From contig JAHELX010000372.1 in assembly GCA_024643945.1 (NCBI GenBank), positions 1-6,230 of the forward strand: 6,230 bases of DNA. Direction: 5' to 3'. The notes beneath the pieces were generated by a model that was given only the letters and a program-made list of their open reading frames with translations, ran no database searches and had not been told where the DNA came from. How positions within the stretch are numbered: position 1 is the stretch's first letter; each line of letters opens with the position of its first letter. Shown in pieces: positions 1 to 5,166 of this stretch. The DNA comes from Anaerolineales bacterium. Its GTDB lineage: Bacteria > Chloroflexota > Anaerolineae > 4572-78 > NAK82. The position numbers and the translations under genes were made by a program.

Positions 1-10
1 ACTCCTCCAG

Positions 11-19
11 TGGTATAAT
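11..19 (+). promoter_or_regulatory. Extended -10 promoter element (candidate)
   Basis: The sequence TGGTATAAT is a perfect match to the bacterial extended -10 consensus (TGnTATAAT). Extended -10 promoters can work with a poor -35 box; any -35 here would lie left of the window, so it cannot be checked. Transcription would begin near position 26 and would reach the intrinsic terminator at 120-151, giving an RNA of roughly 125 bases. The alternative is that the match is accidental, because frame 2 reads a short coding-like tail (LLQWYNLLYEF, stop at 35-37) across this site and frame 3 is open to a stop at 114-116. Confidence 0.35.
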
Positions 20-35
20 CTCCTCTACGAGTTTT

Positions 36-95
36 GAGCCGTGCAAGGGGGGCGACATGGCGTGCGTTCGAGGTCCCTTGGGGGCACACGGGTTA
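36..95 (+). other. Nested stem structure, possible structured RNA
   Basis: CAAGGG at 44-49 pairs perfectly with CCCTTG at 75-80. Directly outside it, CCGTG at 39-43 pairs with CACGG at 87-91, across a one-sided bulge at 81-86. This makes an 11-pair interrupted helix closing a 25-base interior. It lies between the extended -10 motif and the terminator, as expected for a small RNA or an attenuator leader. I do not recognise a known class: the signal recognition particle, tmRNA, T-loop and common riboswitch signatures are absent. The outer GAGCCGTG...CACGG weakly recalls group II intron domain V, but the catalytic pattern is not kept. Confidence 0.3.
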
Positions 96-119
96 TCGAT
101 AAATCGATTCCTCTAGCAG

Positions 120-151
120 AGGACCGGCCTATTGAGCTGGTCCTTTCTTTT
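120..151 (+). terminator. Intrinsic (Rho-independent) terminator
   Basis: A nine-pair stem, AGGACCGGC at 120-128 with GCTGGTCCT at 136-144 (one G-T wobble), closes a seven-base loop and runs straight into a T-rich tail (TTTCTTTT, 144-151). This is a good plus-strand intrinsic terminator. It ends transcription coming from the left and separates it from the abiE promoter downstream. A smaller hairpin, CCTCT 110-114 with AGAGG 118-122, overlaps its left arm and could compete with it, so an attenuation role is possible though unproven. Confidence 0.75.
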
Positions 152-152
152 C

Positions 153-300
153 CTGAGCAGTGTCAGTTTCTCAGAAATCCGAGGAAGGGTCCACTTCCTA
201 CCCATCATTCAAGGCTGCTTATCATAAGCTGCTTAGATTGCAGACATGGCCAGCAGCAGTGTGGTGCAGCATTGAACAGAGAGGGCGAACTGAAGAGCCA
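153..300. other. Non-coding abiE upstream region with inverted repeats
   Basis: No convincing gene lies here. The region carries short inverted repeats: CTGAG 153-157 with CTCAG 170-174; AGGAAG 182-187 with CTTCCT 194-199; and GCTTAT 217-222 with ATAAGC 224-229 around a single central base. It also has an eight-base direct repeat, GCTGCTTA, at 214-221 and 228-235. The 13-base palindrome at 217-229 has the geometry of a dimeric regulator site. The reading frame of abiEi stays open through this stretch, but the residues upstream of 356 do not resemble an AbiEi N-terminus. Confidence 0.45.
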
Positions 301-301
301 G

Positions 302-324
302 GCAACAGAGCATCATTTTGTTGC
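302..324. promoter_or_regulatory. Inverted repeat, candidate AbiEi operator 1
   Basis: GCAACA at 302-307 and TGTTGC at 319-324 are perfect inverted arms separated by 11 bases. The right arm overlaps the predicted -35 hexamer at 321-326. Characterised AbiEi proteins repress their own operon by binding two inverted repeats at the promoter, and this is the first of two candidates just before the gene. Assignment as an operator is inference. Confidence 0.4.
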
Positions 325-349
325 AATAATTTGCCATCTATGGCATACT
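321..349 (+). promoter_or_regulatory. Candidate abiE promoter (leaderless start)
   Basis: TTGCAA at 321-326 (four of six bases match TTGACA) lies exactly 17 bases from CATACT at 344-349 (four of six match TATAAT). The expected transcription start, six to seven bases after the -10 box, falls at about 355-356, on the ATG of abiEi. No Shine-Dalgarno sequence precedes that ATG, which agrees with a leaderless mRNA. The hexamers are only moderate matches, so this is a plausible rather than certain promoter. Confidence 0.4.
332..345. promoter_or_regulatory. Inverted repeat, candidate AbiEi operator 2
   Basis: TGCCAT at 332-337 and ATGGCA at 340-345 form a perfect inverted repeat around a two-base centre. 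It lies between the predicted -35 and -10 elements and touches the latter, so a bound protein would block RNA polymerase. Together with the repeat at 302-324 it reproduces the two-site arrangement known for AbiE autoregulation. Confidence 0.45.
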
Positions 350-355
350 ACCCGC

Positions 356-997
356 ATGGAATTCTCACACTTGCTTGAGATCGTGGGCGACGAACCCGTT
401 TTCGAGACCGGCTTGCTTCTGGCCGGTGAGGTGGATCCGGCCAACGTGCGCAGGCAGTTGTCGCGTTGGGTCAAAACGGGGCGTCTCTATCAATTGCGGC
501 GGGGCCTGTATGCGCTGGCGCCGCCATTCCAGAAGGTCAAGCCCCATCCTTTTCTAGTTGCCAACCGATTGGTGCGTGGATCGTACGTCAGCCTGCAGTC
601 AGCCCTGGCCTATCACGGCTTGATTCCGGAGGCTGTACCTGTGACGACCAGTGTGGCGGCGTTGAGGCCTGCTCGCTGGGACACACCCTTGGGAGTTTAC
701 GAGTACCGCCACGTCAAGACAGGATTGCTCTTTGGGTACCAACTGACCGACATAGGAGACGACCAGCAGGCCTTTGTGGCAACACCAGAAAAGGCGCTGC
801 TGGATCTGGTGCACCTTCAGCCCCGGGGCGATGCCCCGGAATACCTCCATCAATTGCGTCTGCAAAACCTGGAACGGCTGGACTTGGATCAGTTGCAGAG
901 CCAGGCTGTGCGGGCGAAAAGCCCCAAGCTGCGCCGAGCAGCAGATCACGTCATAAAGCTGGCCGAGGCCGAAGTTCAGGAATACGAAATCCTATGA
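356..997 (+). CDS. abiEi: AbiEi-family type IV antitoxin / transcriptional repressor
   Basis: The 213-residue product has the AbiEi layout. An N-terminal winged-helix DNA-binding domain spans about residues 1-55, ending in the typical LSRWVKTGRLYQLRRGLYAL (35-54). The C-terminal antitoxin domain carries YVSLQSALAYHGLIPE (77-92) and the signature ATPEKALLDLVHL (142-154). A basic C-terminal segment, around 187-201, precedes the end. In this family the protein neutralises the AbiEii toxin without stable binding (type IV) and represses its own promoter. I chose the ATG at 356 because the fold begins there; the frame is open to a GTG at 41, but that extension has no family features. There is no Shine-Dalgarno site, and the predicted promoter would start the mRNA at this codon. 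The stop overlaps the next start (ATGA, 994-997), so the two genes are coupled. The family call is firm; antitoxin activity is inferred. Confidence 0.9.
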   Translation: MEFSHLLEIVGDEPVFETGLLLAGEVDPANVRRQLSRWVKTGRLYQLRRGLYALAPPFQKVKPHPFLVANRLVRGSYVSLQSALAYHGLIPEAVPVTTSVAALRPARWDTPLGVYEYRHVKTGLLFGYQLTDIGDDQQAFVATPEKALLDLVHLQPRGDAPEYLHQLRLQNLERLDLDQLQSQAVRAKSPKLRRAADHVIKLAEAEVQEYEIL

Positions 998-1797
998 AAG
1001 ACTACCTGGCCCAAATCGTTCGCGCCACCCCTACCCCCGTACAGGGGCGCAATGTGGCCCGCGAATACCTGCAGGCTCGAATCCTGGGCGCGCTCCAGCG
1101 GGCAGGGGCGATGATCCCCCTGGCCTTCCACGGAGGCACTGCACTTCGTTTCCTCTTTGCCAGCGCGCGTTATTCTGAAGATCTGGATTTTGCCCTGGAG
1201 CAGGCCACAGCCGAGTACGACTTTCGCGCCTACCTCCTGGCCGTCCGCTCCACGTTCAAGGCCGAGGGCTACCGGGTGGAGCTGAAAGTCAGCGACCAGA
1301 AAACAGTCCAAAGTGCCTTTGTCCGTTTTCGTGGCCTGCTCTACGAACTGGGTCTATCGCCTCATAGGGACGAGGTGTTGGCGGTCAAGATTGAAGTGGA
1401 TACCGATCCTCCAACCGGTGCGGGACTGAGGACCAGCATCGTGCGCCGCTATGTGATACTCCAGCTTCAGCATCACAATCGCGCCTCGCTCCTGGCCGGC
1501 AAGTTACACGCCATTCTCCAGCGACCGTACACCAAAGGCCGTGACGTCTATGACCTGTTGTGGTATCTCAGCGATCCAGAATGGCCAGCACCAAACCTGA
1601 CTCTGCTCAACAATGCCCTGCAACAGACCGGCTGGGAGGCAGAACCGTTGACCGGAGACAATTGGCGAAGGATAGTGCGACACCGACTCCAAGCCGTTGA
1701 CTGGGAGCAGGTTGTTGCCGATGTGAGCCCTTTCCTCGAGCCGGCCGCTGATCCGGGTATCCTGAAGTCGGAAAACCTGATGCGGGTACTCGAATAG
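994..1797 (+). CDS. abiEii: AbiEii/AbiGii-family nucleotidyltransferase toxin
   Basis: The 267-residue product is a DNA polymerase beta-like (minimal) nucleotidyltransferase of the AbiEii (formerly DUF1814, COG2253) family. Visible motifs are HGGTALR (46-52), the metal-binding RYSEDLDF with D63 and D65, a third acidic strand KIEVDTD (132-138, D136), and the distal KLHAILQR...KGRDVYDLL segment with K170, R183, D184 and D187. All key positions look intact, so the enzyme should be active. Family members block growth, and the related MenT toxins add nucleotides to tRNA; the target of this one is unknown. The ATG at 994 overlaps the abiEi stop by four bases and has only a weak upstream AGGA, so translation probably depends on coupling. 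The frame is open further left, but the residues before 994 do not fit the family. The length is near the family's usual size. No strong terminator follows. Confidence 0.9.
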   Translation: MKDYLAQIVRATPTPVQGRNVAREYLQARILGALQRAGAMIPLAFHGGTALRFLFASARYSEDLDFALEQATAEYDFRAYLLAVRSTFKAEGYRVELKVSDQKTVQSAFVRFRGLLYELGLSPHRDEVLAVKIEVDTDPPTGAGLRTSIVRRYVILQLQHHNRASLLAGKLHAILQRPYTKGRDVYDLLWYLSDPEWPAPNLTLLNNALQQTGWEAEPLTGDNWRRIVRHRLQAVDWEQVVADVSPFLEPAADPGILKSENLMRVLE

Positions 1798-1870
1798 GAC
1801 TCGAGGGAGAAAAGGGGCGACTGGACGAAGTCCCTGACACTGGAACGGTGCAATTAAAGCCAGGGCAACT

Positions 1871-1900
1871 GATCCATCTCAAGCGATTCCGAGATGGATC
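1871..1900. repeat. Perfect 10-base inverted repeat
   Basis: GATCCATCTC at 1871-1880 and GAGATGGATC at 1891-1900 are exact reverse complements around a 10-base spacer. A second layer, GGCAA at 1864-1868 with TTGCC at 1910-1914, encloses it and would extend the structure. It lies 74 bases after the abiEii stop. Only three T residues follow on the plus strand and none on the minus strand, so it is a poor intrinsic terminator. It could protect the 3' end of the abiE mRNA, aid Rho-independent release weakly, or be a protein site. Confidence 0.6.
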
Positions 1901-1998
1901 TTTGCGACCTTGCCAGGGAGGCAGTATAGGGGACTTGTTCGGACATACTTGGAGCATACTGCATAGAGAACTGGGCGGTGTGCTGCGAGCGACTTGGA

Positions 1999-2038
1999 GG
2001 CTGATACGCCGATGTGTCAGATACGGCAATTATCAGCC
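1999..2038. repeat. Two-part hairpin in convergent gap
   Basis: GGCTGATA at 1999-2006 pairs perfectly with TATCAGCC at 2031-2038. Inside it, GCCG at 2008-2011 pairs with CGGC at 2024-2027, leaving a 12-base loop and a small one-by-three internal loop. Such a 12-pair structure is stable on either strand. On the plus strand it is followed by GTTTG, too weak a tail for a standard terminator. Its place between converging genes suggests a role at transcript ends, but this is inference. Confidence 0.5.
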
Positions 2039-2202
2039 GTTTGGGAGCCTCGGGTCATGAATGGGCCCCATGCATATGTTATGATCAGTGTGGGTGGATG
2101 ATTGGCTCGATCATGAGACGCGTCCCGGCATGGGTATGCCCACGGCCCTGATCTCTGCCCGCCTGACCGCCCAGCGGATGGTAGAGGATTTGGGTCCTCA
2201 GA

Positions 2203-3858
2203 CTATAAATCTTCTAATGTTTCGTAGTATGCATCCCCCAGGTCGTTCGGGTTGAAGGCTTCCCTGACTTTATGCTGGTAACGAAAAACGGATGGCTGCG
2301 GTGCGGACAAATGCATTCTATCGCGCTCTTCCTTGGGAGTTGTCCTGCCATCAGGCCCTCGTGCTTGGGAGTTCCACTTCTCCATGCCGACACCCCAACC
2401 CCTTTCCAGACCCAGCTTGGTACAGGCATCAAAGAACTCCAGGGTTCCCTCGGTTGATTCCCTGTCATGCGGATCAAAGCAGGTGAAGTTCTCCCAAAGG
2501 CACGTGCCTCCCCCTCCCTGGCCACCTATCGGTCCCATCATACAATCGCCGCCAGCTTCCACCACGGCCCCCCGCTTTTCCCATTCTTTCTTAAACGCGG
2601 CCGCTTCTTCGGCGTGGGAGGCCCCGTAGTCCGCAGCGCCAAGCAGGCCGAAACAACCATCATACGACCCGCCGAAAACGAGGTTCAGGTTTTTATGTCC
2701 CAGCCTGATCAGGTAAAGCAGCGCCCAATCGTGTATGTCAGGTTCGTTCATGGCTTCCACCTTCCAGCCTCCGGTCCTGGCGAGTATTTCGTCAAACGCC
2801 TTCTCCTGCCAGGCAATATCCCGTGGGGTCATACCGACCAGAATGATCTGGAACTCGCGCTTGGAATCCTCTGTGATTCTTTGCACTTCCGGATCCTCAA
2901 GAATTTCCTCCAGGTCTCCCAGTGTTTTGGTGGGATCGGTGAGTATTTTGACCATGGCATATTTCAGGTCTCTGCCGAACATGTTGAACTGCCGGTGAGC
3001 GAGATAGCCGATGCCAGTGTCCCAGATCATATAAGCCGCATCGGCCCATGCCTTCCACGATGGGAAAGCCACGGTATAAGCCTTGAAATTGTCCGGGAGT
3101 GATACCCTGTAGGCCGGTACTATCCCTTCCACAGGCAGTGTTTCCGGGCCAGGCCAGGCAAAAAGTTTGATAGCGCATTTCGTAAATACACCCATAGCGC
3201 CTTTGGCACCGAGAAATCCCCTGGCTATGCCTTTCATGCTTGGACCTGGGCCTTCGCCGCAGAACCAGCCGCAGCCGGAACCCAATGAACCTGTTCTAAA
3301 GATGTCGCCTGTGGGCATCACCCATTCTACGCCGAGCAAGTTATCGTAATGCCAACCGCCGTACAGGTTGCTTGGCCCGGACCCGAAGTACGAGGTGGCG
3401 CTGGCCAACGTGGAACAACTGCAGCCGGAGCCTGGGATATGTGTATTCAGCCCTACCTTCATGGCCTCGGCTTGAAGCGTGGCGCCGATAACCCCCGGCT
3501 CAATGACAGCAAACATGTTTTTCTCATCTATCTCCAGAATCCGGTCCATCCGTCTCATGTCCAACTGAATGGTGTTGTCTTCTGAAGGGTACCCCTGGGC
3601 GGACCAGAAGGTACTTGAGGCCTTAAACTTTATTTTGTACTTGTTGCACAATTTGACGATGGCCTGGACTTCCTCAGTACTCCCCGGCAGAAGAACTGCC
3701 GCTCCTCTTGGGGTATATGTGTCGAAATAGGGGCCGAGATGAATGGCCGTATGGGCCAGCGAGTATCTGTATGAATCAAGTACCGCCGGATCATCGGATA
3801 TATTTCTTGCGCCGACAATATCTTCCAGGGCCGTATACACGTTCTTTGATAGTGTCAT
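2203..3858 (-). CDS. FAD-linked oxidase (COG0277, GlcD/PCMH-like), divergent
   Basis: The 551-residue product belongs to the VAO/PCMH flavoprotein superfamily. The FAD-binding part covers about residues 45-235, with LLPGSTEEVQAIV (56-68), QLDMRRMDRILEID (98-111), FAVIEPGVIGATLQ (116-129), NLLGVEWVMPTGDIFRTG (173-190) and the FLGAKGAMGVFTKCAIKL segment (215-232). The rest is the substrate/cap domain. Such enzymes oxidise 2-hydroxy acids, phenolic alcohols or related substrates; this substrate is unknown. It is longer than typical GlcD (about 460-500). The usual glycine-rich pyrophosphate loop is replaced by ASSTFWSAQG (80-89), the end reads FNPNDLGDAYY instead of the common DPNxxxNPGK, and cysteines are frequent (146, 148, 196, 200, 439, 453, 460). 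The ATG at 3858 has a strong GGAGG site at 3865-3869, six bases away, and lies 12 bases after the Fe-S gene: last gene of the operon. Superfamily is firm, reaction open. Confidence 0.88.
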   Translation of the reverse strand: MTLSKNVYTALEDIVGARNISDDPAVLDSYRYSLAHTAIHLGPYFDTYTPRGAAVLLPGSTEEVQAIVKLCNKYKIKFKASSTFWSAQGYPSEDNTIQLDMRRMDRILEIDEKNMFAVIEPGVIGATLQAEAMKVGLNTHIPGSGCSCSTLASATSYFGSGPSNLYGGWHYDNLLGVEWVMPTGDIFRTGSLGSGCGWFCGEGPGPSMKGIARGFLGAKGAMGVFTKCAIKLFAWPGPETLPVEGIVPAYRVSLPDNFKAYTVAFPSWKAWADAAYMIWDTGIGYLAHRQFNMFGRDLKYAMVKILTDPTKTLGDLEEILEDPEVQRITEDSKREFQIILVGMTPRDIAWQEKAFDEILARTGGWKVEAMNEPDIHDWALLYLIRLGHKNLNLVFGGSYDGCFGLLGAADYGASHAEEAAAFKKEWEKRGAVVEAGGDCMMGPIGGQGGGGTCLWENFTCFDPHDRESTEGTLEFFDACTKLGLERGWGVGMEKWNSQARGPDGRTTPKEERDRMHLSAPQPSVFRYQHKVREAFNPNDLGDAYYETLEDL

Positions 3859-3870
3859 TTGCTTCCTCCG

Positions 3871-5139
3871 CTATATCGCTTTCTGCACCAGCTCGACAAT
3901 GTCGTAGACTTTCATGGTATCTCCCAGTGCGCTAATGGCATCCATGAAGTTCCTCTCGCACCACGGGCAGGCGCTTACCAGTGCTTCGGCCCCGGTAGCC
4001 TTAGCTTCCGCGATTCTTTCGGTGGCGGTCCAGTTGGAGTATTCCGGATAGGCTTCACGAACGCCTCCCCCGGCCCCGCAGCACCAACTGTATTCCCGTA
4101 TCCGCTCCATCTCCACCAGCTCCACGCCGGGGATGCTCCTGAGGATATCCCTCGGCGGATCATACACGCCCCAGGCCCCGTTATACCGCGGCTTTTTTGG
4201 CTCATAAACGATTATTTGACTCTTAATTTTCTTCTCCACGCCATTCCACGGCACATGCGGTTCCCCCTGCCTGCCCAGGTGGCAGGGATCGTGATAGGTA
4301 ACGGTCATTGGAACTCTGTGGAACGTGAGCTTTCCTTCTTTAATCAGGCGATCAATGAATTCTACCGTATGCAATACCTCAACCTGAGAACCCAATTGGG
4401 GGTAAAGCCGTTTGAAGGCATGGTAGCCGTCAGCACATGAAGTGACCACCGTCTTCACGCCGGCTCTGGCCCATGCATTCATATTTGCCCTGGCGAAGCG
4501 GGTAAATTCGTTTCTGTACCCCATAGTGTAGATTCTGCCGCCGCAACATATCTCTCGCTCCCCCATGATACCAACATCAACACCCGCGTTCTTCAAAAGC
4601 AGTAGCGCAGCCCTGGCCGAGGTCTGGAGATCTTTGTCATAACTAAACCGGCAGCCTGCATGAAATAGAACCTCGGCCTTGTCCGAAAATAAACGCGGGA
4701 CATCCAGATCGTCCGCCCATTGTCCCCGCCCGGTTTTGGGTTGTAGCATCGTATTTTGTTCTTTATCCAGACTCTCTATTATGGCCTTGTGTCCATCAAG
4801 AGCCTGGCCGTCCTCAACCAATCTAAACTTAAGTTCACGCACCATCTCCAGGGGCTCCAGGTTGTAGCGGCAGACCTTACAGCTTACATCGCATGCCCCG
4901 CAAGTCATGCAGGTATATACGATGTCTCGAACCGTATCTGAATACCCGCTTTGTCCTCTGATAAGGGAGCGGGCAACCGCATATCTGCCTCGGGCGGAGT
5001 AACTGTTGAAATTATGGTACGAGATGCTGGGGCAGTTCTTGGCAAACCGCCAACTCTTCACCTGGTCAAACGGAATCCACTTGCAGTAGGAACACTGACT
5101 GCACCTGTCCATTTCCGCTGCAAAATCTTCCAGTGCCAT
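3871..5139 (-). CDS. Fe-S oxidoreductase with two CCG domains (GlcF/HdrD-like)
   Basis: The 422-residue product is a soluble electron-transfer subunit of the COG0247 type. The N-terminal ferredoxin-like part has two cluster sites: C13, C16, C19 with C36-Pro, and C77, C80, C83 with C87 (C90 is extra). Two CCG (DUF224) domains follow. The first has C163, C198-C199-G200 and C235 but lacks the last cysteine (CADGY in place of CxxC). The second is complete: C286 (HDPCHLGR), C353-C354-G355, and C391-P-W-C394. In HdrB/HdrD-type proteins complete CCG motifs bind a non-cubane [4Fe-4S] cluster; in GlcF and LutA-type proteins they carry electrons from a partner flavoprotein. Length is close to E. coli GlcF (about 407). 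No membrane segment is visible, unlike HdrE-linked or NarI-fused relatives. The ATG at 5139 follows GGGAG (5147-5151) by seven bases and lies 27 bases after the upstream flavoprotein gene, so the three genes form one transcription unit. Confidence 0.92.
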   Translation of the reverse strand: MALEDFAAEMDRCSQCSYCKWIPFDQVKSWRFAKNCPSISYHNFNSYSARGRYAVARSLIRGQSGYSDTVRDIVYTCMTCGACDVSCKVCRYNLEPLEMVRELKFRLVEDGQALDGHKAIIESLDKEQNTMLQPKTGRGQWADDLDVPRLFSDKAEVLFHAGCRFSYDKDLQTSARAALLLLKNAGVDVGIMGEREICCGGRIYTMGYRNEFTRFARANMNAWARAGVKTVVTSCADGYHAFKRLYPQLGSQVEVLHTVEFIDRLIKEGKLTFHRVPMTVTYHDPCHLGRQGEPHVPWNGVEKKIKSQIIVYEPKKPRYNGAWGVYDPPRDILRSIPGVELVEMERIREYSWCCGAGGGVREAYPEYSNWTATERIAEAKATGAEALVSACPWCERNFMDAISALGDTMKVYDIVELVQKAI

Positions 5140-5166
5140 TTATATTCTCCCTTGCATCTTGTAATG

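Larger units (their letters stand above)
1798..2202. other. Convergent intergenic region, no gene seen
   Basis: This 405-base gap receives transcription from abiEii on the left and from the flavin operon on the right. Short open frames exist on both strands (for example a GTG-started 70-codon frame from 1848), but none shows a recognisable protein or a good ribosome site. The gap holds several hairpins, listed separately where strong, plus weaker ones: GGAC 1823-1826 with GTCC 1830-1833, ATGATC 2081-2086 with GATCAT 2109-2114, GGCAT 2127-2131 with ATGCC 2136-2140, and GAGGA 2184-2188 with TCCTC 2195-2199. None is followed by a proper T-run on either strand, so no standard intrinsic terminator can be called. 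Confidence 0.6.

Noticed and set aside
2..37. Last 11 codons of an upstream gene (LLQWYNLLYEF, stop at 35-37)
   Set aside because: It is possible but too short to support; frame 3 is also open, to a stop at 114-116. It is kept only as an alternative to the promoter reading.
1..90. tRNA or tmRNA-like piece (AGTGGTATAAT and GTTCGAG resemble D- and T-loops)
   Set aside because: The flanking bases do not form the required D- and T-stems and no acceptor end is seen.
36..95. Group II intron domain V
   Set aside because: GAGCCGTG with a distal CACGG recalls it, but the segment is far longer than the usual 34 bases, has no GNRA-type tetraloop at the tip, and an extra G breaks the closing pairs.
41..355. 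N-terminal extension of the abiEi frame from a GTG at 41
   Set aside because: The frame is open but crosses an intrinsic terminator and several palindromes, and its translation has no AbiEi features. The family fold begins at the ATG at 356.
466..993. Extension of the abiEii frame to the left
   Set aside because: It overlaps abiEi in another frame and the residues do not fit the toxin family; the ATGA overlap at 994 is the classic start.
1848..2060. GTG-started 70-codon plus-strand frame after abiEii
   Set aside because: It has no recognisable domain, no convincing ribosome site, and runs through both long hairpins.
2333..3102. Plus-strand open frames opposite the flavoprotein gene
   Set aside because: They are antisense shadows of a clearly conserved minus-strand protein and show no family features.
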